DNA of 64,000 bases, taken from the NCBI RefSeq assembly GCF_021919345.1, contig NZ_CP089293.1, positions 3,782,001 through 3,846,000 on the forward strand, read 5' to 3'. The DNA comes from Paenarthrobacter nicotinovorans (GTDB taxonomy: Bacteria > Actinomycetota > Actinomycetes > Actinomycetales > Micrococcaceae). Numbering within the stretch: position 1 is the first letter of the stretch; the number at the start of each line of letters is the position of its first letter. A program made the position numbers and the translations under genes. The notes beneath the pieces are model-generated. The model was given only the letters and a program-made list of their open reading frames with translations, made no database searches and had not been told where the DNA came from. Shown in pieces: positions 49,694 through 58,089 of the stretch.

Positions 49694-51094
49694 TTAGGCC
49701 GTCTGCGGTTCCTGCACGATCCGGAGGACCCGCCGCCTGTCGCGCAAGTCCACCTTGATGTGCAGGGAGGACTTCCTGGCAAGTACGACGGCGACCACAG
49801 CCGCTGCGATGGCCGGAACCCCGCCGGAGACGAGGATGGCCAGATGCGGGCCGAGGTGCTCGGCGAGCCAGCCCATCATGGGACCACCGATGGCCTGCCC
49901 GCCGATGAGCACCACGAGGTAGAGGCTCATGACGCGGCCCCGGATGCTCATGTTGGAGCTGGTCTGCACCATTTGGTTGGCAGCGGTGAGGAACATGAGG
50001 CACCAGAATCCTGCGAAGACCATGGTGACGCTGAACCACACCATGGACGGCATGAGCGAGGACACGCAAAGCATCAGTCCGTACAACCCGGCAGAGGTCA
50101 CAACCGAGCGCAACCGCAGCTGCCTCCGACGGGTGGATGCCACCGCACCTGTCAGTGCACCAAGCGCAACCATGGCGTTCAGCAGGCCGTAGCCTCCGGC
50201 ACCGGCGTCGTACACGTGGTCCGCGAAGGCGGCCAGAAGCACTGGCAGGCTCATGGCGAAAACCGCAACGAACCCGGCCATCAACCAGGGCCAGTAGATG
50301 GTGGGCTTGCTGAGCGCATAGTTGAGGCCTTCGCGCAGCATGCCCTTCTTGCGCGGCGTGGGCCGGCTCAGATGCAGCTGGTCCTTGCGCAGGAGCAGCA
50401 ACATGGTCACGGTGGAGCAGCAGGCCACAGCATTGGCAGCGAAGGCCCAACCGGCGCCCACGGCAGTGAGCAGCACTCCCGCCAGCGCCGGGCCGATCAA
50501 GCCGCCGAGCTGGAAGGTCGTGGAGTTCACGCTGATGGCGTTCCGCAGGTACTTGGGTCCGACGAGTTCGTTGACGAACACCTGCCGGGCCGGCTGGTCA
50601 AGGACCGTGACGAAGCCAAGCGCCAGTGCGATGACGTAGACGTGCCAGACCTCGACGCGCTGGCTCAGGGAAAGTACGGCCAGCAGGGCCGCCAGGACCG
50701 CTGCTGCCGACTGGCAGATGATGAGGATCTTCCGTTTGGCGAAGCGGTCGGCAATCATGCCGCCCCACGGGCCAAGGAAAAGTGAAGGCATGAACTGCAG
50801 GGCCACAGTGATACCGACGGCGGTGACGGACCCGGAAAGCTGGAGCACCATCCAGTCCTGCGCGATACGTTGCATCCAGATGGCGATCACCGCGATGAAG
50901 TGGCCGATCGCGAAGATCCTGAAGTTGGGGACCTTCAAGGAGATGAAGGTATGCCGCCAGGGCAGCTTCTCACTCACGACGGCGAGTGGCTGGGTGACGG
51001 TGTCCGGCTGGTTTGCGTCCGGCGAGGGACGAGCGGACAGGGAATCGATGACGGGCTGGCTGACATTTGCCGCTGAAGGCGGTGGGGGTGCCAA
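49694..51094 (-). CDS. MFS exporter, EntS/MFS_3 type
   Basis: A 466-residue, 12-helix transporter of the MFS_3/EntS type: an approximately 50-residue Pro/Ser-rich N-terminus, then FRIFAIGHFIAVIAIWMQRIAQDWMVLQL, motif-A-like WGGMIADRFAKRK, and DQPARQVFVNELVGPKYLRNAISVNS, the signature of this branch. Relatives export siderophores or drugs. The start is TTG at 51094 with GAGG 7 nt upstream. Divergent from a LysR regulator with a palindrome between them, so it may be LysR-controlled. Confidence 0.87.
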   Translation of the reverse strand: MAPPPPSAANVSQPVIDSLSARPSPDANQPDTVTQPLAVVSEKLPWRHTFISLKVPNFRIFAIGHFIAVIAIWMQRIAQDWMVLQLSGSVTAVGITVALQFMPSLFLGPWGGMIADRFAKRKILIICQSAAAVLAALLAVLSLSQRVEVWHVYVIALALGFVTVLDQPARQVFVNELVGPKYLRNAISVNSTTFQLGGLIGPALAGVLLTAVGAGWAFAANAVACCSTVTMLLLLRKDQLHLSRPTPRKKGMLREGLNYALSKPTIYWPWLMAGFVAVFAMSLPVLLAAFADHVYDAGAGGYGLLNAMVALGALTGAVASTRRRQLRLRSVVTSAGLYGLMLCVSSLMPSMVWFSVTMVFAGFWCLMFLTAANQMVQTSSNMSIRGRVMSLYLVVLIGGQAIGGPMMGWLAEHLGPHLAILVSGGVPAIAAAVVAVVLARKSSLHIKVDLRDRRRVLRIVQEPQTA

Positions 51095-51184
51095 AAGTAG
51101 TCCTCGGATGGGAGTTTCGGTGGGATGCGTTTAACGCTATGGTTGCCAGCAGCAATTATGGAAGCGTATTGCGCCTATAACTAG

Positions 51185-51201
51185 CATTGCGGAACGCAAT
51201 G
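51185..51201. promoter_or_regulatory. LysR-type operator
   Basis: CATTGCG-GAA-CGCAATG, perfect 7-bp arms with the T-N11-A character of LysR-type sites, in the 178-bp divergent gap between the MFS exporter and the LysR gene. A related half-site (ATTGCG) lies at about 51168. Binding by the adjacent LysR protein is inferred. Confidence 0.7.
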
Positions 51202-51272
51202 AGCTGCTTGCAGTGCCAGCGAAAACGGCGCGATACTCCGGCCCGGCGCTGACCTGCGCTTAGAGGAGTTCC

Positions 51273-52127
51273 GTGTTCGATCCCGTCCAGCTCCGCTCCT
51301 TTTTGGCTGTCGCAGAGACCCTGAGTTTCACCAAGGCCGCAGAACGGCTTGGGCTTGCCCAACCGACGGTGAGCCAGCACGTCCGCAAGCTGGAAGCCGC
51401 CGCCAAGCGTGTCCTCGTAGCCCGCGACACCCGCGAAGTGAGACTCACTGACAACGGTGATGCGATGGCCGGGTTTGCCCGCAGCATCCTTGCGGCCCAC
51501 GATTCCGCTGCGCGCTACTTTTCCGGCTCGGCCATGCGTGGGCGTCTCCGCTTCGGCACTGCCGACGACCTCGCCATCACCGGCCTGCCCCGGATCCTTC
51601 GCGAATTCCGGCAGCTGTACCCGCAGATCAACCTCGAACTCACTGTCAGCCAAAGCGATCAGCTCTATAAACGCCTCAACGCCGGGCAACTGGACCTGGT
51701 GTTCGTCAAATGGGTGGCCGGGGCGAAGGAAGGCACCGTCGTCCGGCATGACAACTTCGCCTGGGTCGGCGTGGAGCAGACTGTCCTTGAACCGGGCGCA
51801 CCGGTCCCCCTCATCGCCTATCCGGCACCGAGCCTCAGCCGGAAACTTGCCATCGACGCCCTGGAGGCCGAAGGCCGTACCTGGCGGATCACGTGCAGCA
51901 CCAAGCAGATCAGTGGCGTACTGGCGGCAGTCAGGGCAGGCATCGGCGTTGCCGTGATGCCGGCGTCGCTGGTTCCGGAAGACTTGAAAGTCATCACCCA
52001 ACGCTTCGGCCTGCCACAGGTTGGCGACGTCGACTTCACTCTGATCCGCAACCCGCTCGCCAACGCGGAGGTCATCGACGCCCTCACCCAGGCGATCATG
52101 GGGCGGACGTTAAGCAAATCGAACTAG
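51273..52127 (+). CDS. LysR-family transcriptional regulator
   Basis: A 284-residue LysR protein: helix-turn-helix at residues about 3-60 (FLAVAETLSFTKAAERLGLAQPTVSQHVRKLE) and a two-lobe co-inducer domain (LRFGTADDLAITGLPRILREFRQLYP; VRAGIGVAVMPASL). The start is GTG at 51273 with GAGGAG 7 nt upstream. It likely controls the divergent MFS exporter and itself through the palindrome at 51185. The co-inducer is unknown. Confidence 0.92.
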   Translation: MFDPVQLRSFLAVAETLSFTKAAERLGLAQPTVSQHVRKLEAAAKRVLVARDTREVRLTDNGDAMAGFARSILAAHDSAARYFSGSAMRGRLRFGTADDLAITGLPRILREFRQLYPQINLELTVSQSDQLYKRLNAGQLDLVFVKWVAGAKEGTVVRHDNFAWVGVEQTVLEPGAPVPLIAYPAPSLSRKLAIDALEAEGRTWRITCSTKQISGVLAAVRAGIGVAVMPASLVPEDLKVITQRFGLPQVGDVDFTLIRNPLANAEVIDALTQAIMGRTLSKSN

Positions 52128-53056
52128 TGGCCGGACCGGTTCGCCCGGCTCCGGCCCCGGCGCCCGTTCCACCACCCCACTACCCTCAGGTCGTCCAGTC
52201 CGAAGCGGCCTTCCGGCACGGCAGCCCGGATGCGTTCGTCGTCGAAGGGAAGCCTGGGACGCAGCTCCACGGGAAGCCACGGTGCGTACGGTGAGGGCTC
52301 GCTGACCCCCTCGGCGAGCATCTGCGCCTGGGCTTTTGCCACGAGTGGTACCACCATGATCCACTCGGTCAGTTGCGCCAGGGCGCGGATCGACCAGATC
52401 GGGGCGCGGACGTAGACGGGGTAGCCACCGGCCACCCGGGCGATACTGCGGACAGCTGCGCCAAGCTCAAGCTCTTCGGCTCCGACGACGGCGACGGTCG
52501 GGGTGGGCACGCGACCTTCAAGCGCCGCGATCAGGGTATCGACAGCCTCTTCCACAGGGAGGGGCCGGACAGTCCGCTCCCGGAAGCCGACCGTTGCGAA
52601 GACAGGAAAGCTGCGTACAGCACGCGTTACGTGGTCAACCATGTGGTCGCCGTTGCCGTAGATCATCCCTGCCTTGATGATCGTGTACTCGATGCCCGAC
52701 TGCCGCAGGAGCTCCTCGGCAGCCCATTTGGTCTCGTGGTAGGCCGACCCACAATCCGGACGGGCCCGGAGGAAGCTCAGCATGACGATTCTTTGGACGC
52801 CCGTCCTCCGGGCGGCTTCAATGACTGCCTTGGTTCCTTCAATGTGGACACGCTGAAAGGTCTGGCCATCTATTTCCCGGTTGATCCCCGCGCAGTGGGC
52901 TACGACGTCGCACCCCGCGAAGGCCTCTGCCAAGGCATCGACGTCAGTAATTGCGGTCCCCGTCCGCCGCGAAATGATGACGGTGTCCGGCCTGTCGAGC
53001 CGCTCCGCGAGGTGACGCCCCACAAAGCCGGTACCGCCGGTAATGGCCACACGCAT
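52124..53056 (-). CDS. NAD(P)-binding SDR-like protein (NDUFA9-type)
   Basis: A 310-residue atypical short-chain dehydrogenase/epimerase-fold protein. The Rossmann motif is ITGGTGFVGRHLAERL at the N-terminus; HCAGINREID, LSFLRARPDCGSAYHETKWAAEELL includes the YHETK active-site pair. Such proteins act as reductases or isomerisation factors. Divergent from an ArsR regulator with an operator between them; its end overlaps the convergent LysR gene by 4 nt. The substrate is unknown. Confidence 0.85.
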   Translation of the reverse strand: MRVAITGGTGFVGRHLAERLDRPDTVIISRRTGTAITDVDALAEAFAGCDVVAHCAGINREIDGQTFQRVHIEGTKAVIEAARRTGVQRIVMLSFLRARPDCGSAYHETKWAAEELLRQSGIEYTIIKAGMIYGNGDHMVDHVTRAVRSFPVFATVGFRERTVRPLPVEEAVDTLIAALEGRVPTPTVAVVGAEELELGAAVRSIARVAGGYPVYVRAPIWSIRALAQLTEWIMVVPLVAKAQAQMLAEGVSEPSPYAPWLPVELRPRLPFDDERIRAAVPEGRFGLDDLRVVGWWNGRRGRSRANRSGH

Positions 53057-53096
53057 ATTCTTGCTCCTTCGCTTATTAGCAATGAAGCTAAATTGT

Positions 53097-53116
53097 ATAT
53101 AGCTATTGTGCTATAT
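53097..53116. promoter_or_regulatory. ArsR-type operator
   Basis: ATATAGC-TATTGT-GCTATAT, perfect 7-bp arms with a 6-nt spacer, in the 67-bp divergent gap 8 bp before the ArsR start. The AT-rich palindrome is of the kind bound by ArsR/SmtB repressors; it could repress both directions. Confidence 0.8.
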
Positions 53117-53123
53117 TGCAAAC

Positions 53124-53480
53124 ATGGCAGATGCAGCATCGGATATCTTCGCAGCCTTGGCACACCCCACCAGGCGGCAGATCCTTCAAGACCTCAAGGA
53201 CGGCGAGTTGGCCGCCGGCGAGATCGCTGCGCGGTTCAACGCCACAGGACCCACCATCTCCCGGCACTTGAGCGTGCTGCGCCAGGCCGGACTGGTCACG
53301 GAACGGCGGGATGCCAACCGCATTCTCTACTCGCTCGTGGGCGAACGCCTCGCACTGTCAGTGGGGGACTTCCTTTCCACGGTCTGCCCTGAGCAGATCG
53401 TGCTGCGGGAGGTCCGGAAACGGAACCCTGCCCGCCCTTCGACCAGGACGCCGAAAGGGGCCACGACCTCCGAGGCCTGA
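53124..53480 (+). CDS. ArsR-family transcriptional regulator
   Basis: A 118-residue winged-helix regulator: DIFAALAHPTRRQILQDLKD, the recognition helix GPTISRHLSVLRQAGLV, and wing ERRDANRILYSL. No cysteine-rich metal site is visible (a single Cys near the C-terminus), so a non-metal signal is likely. ATG at 53124 is preferred over a TTG six codons earlier, because the operator would otherwise overlap the coding region. Controls the divergent SDR gene by inference. Confidence 0.9.
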   Translation: MADAASDIFAALAHPTRRQILQDLKDGELAAGEIAARFNATGPTISRHLSVLRQAGLVTERRDANRILYSLVGERLALSVGDFLSTVCPEQIVLREVRKRNPARPSTRTPKGATTSEA

Positions 53481-53505
53481 ACCCCGGCCGTAGTACGCTC
53501 ACCCA

Positions 53506-54072
53506 ATGACCCACGCCAAGCTCACTCAGCCGTCATCAAGCTTCCACGCCTCCTGGCTGGAAAGTTACGACGAGTGGGGAACCCTCGACCAGGACGGTTC
53601 TGCAGCATTCCTGGCCGCACGGTACGACCTCGACCTCCGCGAAGAGGGCCATTTCTCGCAGTGGGTGGACCTGCTCCATCAAATGCCCAGGGCGGATTTT
53701 TCACCGCCCGAAGGGCTGGCAAACCAGACCACCATTTGGGTCACCGACAATACGGACTATTTGGGCGCTGCCAGCCTGAGGCATTCCCTGGCCAGCGAAT
53801 ACCTGACAGAAGTCGGCGGGCGCATTGGGTATGGCATCAGGCCAAGCGCAAGGGGGCGTGGCTTGGCCAGGATTGCCCTTGCCGGAGCCATGGACGAGGG
53901 TCGAACCCTCGGACTTGAGCGGGTGCTGGTGACCTGCAAGCAACCCAACGTGGCCTCGGCGCGCACCATTGAGGCATGCGGCGGAGTTTTGGAGAGTGTC
54001 CGCCCTCCCGAGAGCTTCGCCCCCGAACTTGCTGTTACGGAACCGATCCGGCGTTATTGGCTGCATTTGTGA
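53506..54072 (+). CDS. GNAT N-acetyltransferase
   Basis: A 188-residue GNAT-family protein. GGRIGYGIRPSARGRGLARIAL is the acetyl-CoA pyrophosphate-binding motif A; TNYLG-like DNTDYLGAASLRHSL precedes it, and VTCKQPNVASARTIEACGG is motif B. The length and order match RimL-like or amikacin-type acetyltransferases of small molecules; no substrate can be assigned. 25 bp after the ArsR gene, so perhaps co-transcribed. Confidence 0.85.
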   Translation: MTHAKLTQPSSSFHASWLESYDEWGTLDQDGSAAFLAARYDLDLREEGHFSQWVDLLHQMPRADFSPPEGLANQTTIWVTDNTDYLGAASLRHSLASEYLTEVGGRIGYGIRPSARGRGLARIALAGAMDEGRTLGLERVLVTCKQPNVASARTIEACGGVLESVRPPESFAPELAVTEPIRRYWLHL

Positions 54073-54109
54073 GGGACGGCCCGGCTCTCACCACGCGACA
54101 ATGCTAACC

Positions 54110-54125
54110 GGGTAAGCGCATTCCC
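54110..54125. promoter_or_regulatory. LacI-type operator before the isomerase gene
   Basis: GGGTAAGCGCATTCCC, a near-palindrome with the core GCGC and outer GGG/CCC, almost the same as the two sites at 56793 and 56843. It lies 14 bp before the start of the isomerase at 54140. This suggests control by the LacI protein at 55687. Confidence 0.65.
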
Positions 54126-54139
54126 GGTATCGTGGAGCC

Positions 54140-54913
54140 ATGACCAACCACCCCATACTGGCTGACCTCACGCCTGGCATCTGTTCCGTGACCCTGCGAT
54201 CCCTCGGGATCGACGAGATAGTCCGGATTTCCGCCAAGGCGGGCTTGGCCGGCATCGAGTGGGGCACTGACGTACATGTCAGCGACACCGGGTCGGCACT
54301 GTACGCCAAGGCCGCAACAGAAACGGCGGGCATGACGGTCCTGTCGCTTGGCTCTTACTATCGATGCGGCGCCTTCGGGGATTTCGGGTCCATTCTCGAC
54401 CTCGCCGATGCCGCAGGCGCTCCGCGGGTGCGGGTGTGGGCCGGGGAAATCGGCTCTGCTGGTGCCGGCCGGGAGCACTGGGACTCGGTAGTCCGCGACA
54501 CGCAGCGCATTGCCGACCTCGCCGCGAAACGCGGTGTCACCATCGCTTTCGAATACCACGGCAACACCCTCACAGACTCTTCCGCCACCACCTTGGAGCT
54601 GCTGAAGCGTGTAGACCACGCCAACGTCGGCACCTACTGGCAACCCGCCGTCGGACTTTCCGACGAGCAGGCGCTGGAGTCCCTCCACGAAGTCCTCCCC
54701 CACGTCGTGGGCGTGCATTGCTTCTCCTGGGGCCCGGCGGCCGAACGCTTTCCGTTGCGGAACCGGTCGCTGCTCTGGCGATCGGTCGCCGACATCCTGC
54801 GCGGCAACGGCAAAGACCTGGACATCATGCTTGAGTTCGTCGTCGACGATCTGCCTGACAACGTGCTCAGCGACGCCGCGACCCTGCACACCATCACCTT
54901 GGCCGAAGACTAG
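54140..54913 (+). CDS. Sugar phosphate isomerase/epimerase, TIM barrel
   Basis: A 257-residue xylose-isomerase-like TIM-barrel protein (AP2Ec family): VRISAKAGLAGIEWGTDVHV, GAPRVRVWAGEIGSAGAG, ITIAFEYHGNTLTDSS with a metal-ligand glutamate, TYWQPAVGLSDEQALESL, and HCFSWGPAAERFPL near the end. Such enzymes isomerise or epimerise keto-sugars. The operator at 54110 places it in the same regulon as the 56920 operon. The exact substrate is unknown. Confidence 0.82.
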   Translation: MTNHPILADLTPGICSVTLRSLGIDEIVRISAKAGLAGIEWGTDVHVSDTGSALYAKAATETAGMTVLSLGSYYRCGAFGDFGSILDLADAAGAPRVRVWAGEIGSAGAGREHWDSVVRDTQRIADLAAKRGVTIAFEYHGNTLTDSSATTLELLKRVDHANVGTYWQPAVGLSDEQALESLHEVLPHVVGVHCFSWGPAAERFPLRNRSLLWRSVADILRGNGKDLDIMLEFVVDDLPDNVLSDAATLHTITLAED

Positions 54914-54919
54914 CCGTCG

Positions 54920-55690
54920 CTAGGCAAGCCATTCCAGACGCCGGAGCCAGTCAGCACAGAGTCCGGTCCATTGCCCGGCGCCGGGCGCCCCATCCGCCAG
55001 GCCCAGCCCATGGGCGCCACTGGGGAATACATGGAGTTCCACCGGAACACCGGCACGTCCAAGCGCAGCCGCGTAGGAGATGCTGTGACTGAGCGGTACG
55101 ACGTCGTCGTCGGCAGTGTGCCAAAGGAAAGCGGGCGGAGTGGCGGCGTCGACGCTCAGTTCCGCTGACAACGCACGCCGGGCATCGACGTCCGCGCCCG
55201 TTCCGGCGAGGTTGTCCACAGACCCCTGGTGCGCCGCGTCCACAAAGGAAATCACGGGATAGCAGAGAATGCTGAGGTCAGGTACAGCAGCGGAAGCGTC
55301 CACCGCAGGATCGCCGGTAGCCACCTGCACCGACAAAGTGGCAGCAAGGTGGCCGCCGGCCGAAAAACCCAGAACCCCTACCCGGCCAGGATCCACCTCC
55401 AGCCCATGCGCCCCCTCACGAATCCACGTCATGGCCTGTTTGGCGGCCAACAGCGGGGCCGGATGCCGGTGCGGCGCGACCGGATAGCGCAGCACAAAGG
55501 CATGGATCCCCAGGGAGGCCAGCCATTCGGCCACGGGTTCGGCTTCATGGTCGGCCTGCCTCGCGTAGCCGCCTCCCGGCAGCACCAGAACGGCAGGCGC
55601 AGGCGCGCCGGAATGCCCGGCAACTCCGGAACGCCCGACGGCGGGAGTCACCGTCAGCGCGGCGGGCACCTGTTCCGCTGGAACCGTCAT
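54920..55690 (-). CDS. Alpha/beta hydrolase (acetyl esterase type)
   Basis: A 256-residue alpha/beta-hydrolase of the BD-FAE/acetyl xylan esterase kind. The oxyanion GGG is in LVLPGGGYAR, the nucleophile is S110 in GFSAGGH, with Asp195/196 in ADDDVVPL and His227 in SGAHGLG forming the triad. No signal peptide, so it acts inside the cell, probably deacetylating an imported sugar or oligosaccharide. It overlaps the lacI gene by 4 nt (ATGA), so the two form an operon. Confidence 0.87.
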   Translation of the reverse strand: MTVPAEQVPAALTVTPAVGRSGVAGHSGAPAPAVLVLPGGGYARQADHEAEPVAEWLASLGIHAFVLRYPVAPHRHPAPLLAAKQAMTWIREGAHGLEVDPGRVGVLGFSAGGHLAATLSVQVATGDPAVDASAAVPDLSILCYPVISFVDAAHQGSVDNLAGTGADVDARRALSAELSVDAATPPAFLWHTADDDVVPLSHSISYAAALGRAGVPVELHVFPSGAHGLGLADGAPGAGQWTGLCADWLRRLEWLA

Positions 55691-56724
55691 GGTTGGGATT
55701 CCACCGGGGTTTCCGTACTCCGGCGAAGTTTCACCGTGCCGGAGATGGGAGCTGTATCGGGATCTCCGGCTGCGAGGCGGCCAATATCCTCCAGCGGAAG
55801 ATGGACCGTGGACAAGGCCGGCCGGAAGTCCCGCAGCGTTTCAATGTCATCGAAACCGGCAACCGTGGCATCTCGGGGAATCCATACCCCTTCAGGCCGC
55901 AGGGCCGCGGTAACCCCAATGGCCATGACGTCATTCACGGCGAAGATGCAGAGCCTCTCCAGGGACCCTTTGATTCGTTCCGCAAGCGCCTGCCCGGCCT
56001 CGAACCCGCCGGCACGGTTGAAGCCGGTGCGGATGACCTCGGCAGCCGGCCGTCCGGCGTCGGCCAGTCCGCGCTGGAATCCGCGCACACGGTCATCGGA
56101 GGTGTAGAGCCCCGCAGGACCCGCAATGATCACGAAACCGCCGTCGTGAGTGGCGGCCAGTTGTCCGGCCAGGCCGGCAGCGAGTTCCTCGTTGGGAACT
56201 TCCACCACTTGGTACCCCTCGGCCGCACTGGCTCCGACCACAGGATGGCCCACTACCCCAACGTGCCCACCGTTGCGGCAGTACCGGTCCAGCTCAGCGG
56301 CGAGTTCGGCATTGCCCTGCTTGTCTTCCGCACGCTCCGAGCGTGAACCGGCAATCACGATTGAGTCGGCGCGGCGGGCGGCAAATGCGGCCACCGCTTC
56401 CTTTTCCTCCGCGGGAGTCCCCGAGGTACTGGCCAGCAACACCATACGGTTCTGCCGGCGCGCAGCTTCCTGGACGCCGCGCGCGATGGCCGAAAAGTAG
56501 GGGTCGGCAATGTCGTGCACCACCAGGCCGATCAGCCCTGAGCTCGACTTGGCGAGGCCCTGGGCCTGGGCGTTGGGAACATAACCGAGTTTGTCGGCGG
56601 CTTCCCGCACACGCTCCGCAATATCCTCGGCGGGCTTGCGCGAGGACCCGTTGAGGACCCGGGAGGCCGTTGCCAGGGAAACCCCGGCCAATCGGGCGAC
56701 TTCGCTGAGTGTGCTGGCGGCCAC
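55687..56724 (-). CDS. LacI-family transcriptional regulator of a sugar locus
   Basis: A 345-residue LacI regulator: helix-turn-helix TLSEVARLAGVSLATASRVL, hinge VREAADKLGYVPNAQAQGLA, and a ligand domain (SSGLIGLVVHDIADPYFSAI; ICIFAVNDVMAIG-like LCIFAVNDVMAIGV). I chose GTG at 56724 (MAASTLSEV) because GAGGAG lies about 7 nt upstream; an in-frame TTG lies seven codons earlier. Divergent from the Gfo/Idh operon with two operators; probably the repressor of this operon and of the 54140 gene. Confidence 0.92.
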   Translation of the reverse strand: MAASTLSEVARLAGVSLATASRVLNGSSRKPAEDIAERVREAADKLGYVPNAQAQGLAKSSSGLIGLVVHDIADPYFSAIARGVQEAARRQNRMVLLASTSGTPAEEKEAVAAFAARRADSIVIAGSRSERAEDKQGNAELAAELDRYCRNGGHVGVVGHPVVGASAAEGYQVVEVPNEELAAGLAGQLAATHDGGFVIIAGPAGLYTSDDRVRGFQRGLADAGRPAAEVIRTGFNRAGGFEAGQALAERIKGSLERLCIFAVNDVMAIGVTAALRPEGVWIPRDATVAGFDDIETLRDFRPALSTVHLPLEDIGRLAAGDPDTAPISGTVKLRRSTETPVESQP

Positions 56725-56792
56725 GGGGAGACTCCTCTTCGTCAAGCGCCGGACTGGCGCTAAGGAAATTATGGCAGTTCTTCACAGAAAGC

Positions 56793-56858
56793 GGGAAAGC
56801 GCTTGCCAAACCTCCGTGCATTGGTGCATGATCGATGGCAACGGGAATGCGCTTTCCC
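56793..56858. promoter_or_regulatory. Two LacI-type operators
   Basis: GGGAAAGCGCTTGCC (56793-56807) and GGGAATGCGCTTTCCC (56843-56858) lie 50 bp apart between the lacI gene and the dehydrogenase operon. Both have the GCGC core and GGG/CCC flanks. The second site is 61 bp before the dehydrogenase start. Confidence 0.82.
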
Positions 56859-56919
56859 ATCATATCGAGCAAGCACCGGCTTCCACACAGCGACCGGCAC
56901 ACAAGGCACTGGAGAAAAC

Positions 56920-58089
56920 ATGGGTTTCGAAACAAAGACGATCCGCATCGCCATGAACGGCATCACTGGACGCATGGGCTACCGCCAGCACCTGCTGCGC
57001 TCCATCCTCCCCATCCGTGACGCAGGCGGCTTCACCCTGGAGGACGGCACCAAAGTCCAGGTCGAGCCCATCCTGGTAGGCCGCAACGAGGCCAAGATCC
57101 GCGAGCTGGCCGAACTCCACAAGGTTTCCGAGTGGTCCACCGACCTTGACGCCGTGATCGCCGATCCCACCGTTGACATCGTTTTCGACGCCTCAATGAC
57201 CAGCCTCCGCGCCGCCACCCTGAAGAAGGCCATGCGCGCCGGCAAGCACATCTTCACCGAGAAGCCCACGGCCGAAACCCTCCAGGAAGCCATCGAACTT
57301 GCACAGATCGGCAAGGAAGCCGGAGTCACCGCCGGCGTCGTTCACGACAAGCTGTACCTCCCCGGCCTGGTGAAGCTCCGCCGCTTGGTCGATGAAGGCT
57401 TCTTCGGCCGTATCCTCTCCATCCGGGGCGAATTCGGCTACTGGGTCTTCGAAGGCGACGTGCAGGCTGCCCAGCGTCCGTCCTGGAACTACCGCAAGGA
57501 GGACGGCGGTGGAATGACCACGGACATGTTCTGCCACTGGAACTACGTCCTTGAAGGCATCATCGGCAAGGTCAAGAGCGTCAACGCCAAGACCGCCACG
57601 CACATCCCCGCCCGCTGGGACGAAGCCGGCAAGGAATACAAGGCAACCGCTGACGACGCTTCCTACGGCATCTTCGAGCTCGAAACCCCGGGTGGCGACG
57701 ACGTCATCGGACAGATCAACTCGTCCTGGGCCGTCCGCGTCTACCGCGACGAACTGGTGGAGTTCCAGATCGACGGTACGCACGGTTCCGCCGTCGCCGG
57801 TTTGAACAAGTGCGTTGCGCAGCAGCGCGCCCACACCCCCAAGCCCGTCTGGAACCCGGACCTTCCCGTCACCGAATCGTTCCGCAGCCAATGGCAGGAA
57901 GTCCCCGCCAACGCTGAGCTGGACAACGGCTTCAAGCTGCAGTGGGAAGAATTCCTGCGCGACGTCGTCGCGGGCCGCGAGCACCGTTTCGGATTGCTCT
58001 CCGCCGCCCGCGGCGTGCAGCTTGCCGAGCTCGGCCTGCAGTCCTCGGCTGAGCGCCGCACCATCGACATCCCGGAGATCACCCTCTAA
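56920..58089 (+). CDS. Gfo/Idh/MocA-family oxidoreductase
   Basis: A 389-residue NAD(P)-dependent sugar dehydrogenase-type protein. The Rossmann start IRIAMNGITGRMGYRQHLL has a GXTGRMG form instead of GXGXXG; EKPTAETLQEAIEL is the family's catalytic Lys region, and GGGMTTDMFCHWNYVLEG holds the catalytic His. GGAG 5 nt before the ATG at 56920 fixes the start. First gene of a three-gene operon with 1-4-nt overlaps, LacI-controlled. It should oxidise a hydroxyl of a sugar or inositol-like substrate. Confidence 0.9.
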   Translation: MGFETKTIRIAMNGITGRMGYRQHLLRSILPIRDAGGFTLEDGTKVQVEPILVGRNEAKIRELAELHKVSEWSTDLDAVIADPTVDIVFDASMTSLRAATLKKAMRAGKHIFTEKPTAETLQEAIELAQIGKEAGVTAGVVHDKLYLPGLVKLRRLVDEGFFGRILSIRGEFGYWVFEGDVQAAQRPSWNYRKEDGGGMTTDMFCHWNYVLEGIIGKVKSVNAKTATHIPARWDEAGKEYKATADDASYGIFELETPGGDDVIGQINSSWAVRVYRDELVEFQIDGTHGSAVAGLNKCVAQQRAHTPKPVWNPDLPVTESFRSQWQEVPANAELDNGFKLQWEEFLRDVVAGREHRFGLLSAARGVQLAELGLQSSAERRTIDIPEITL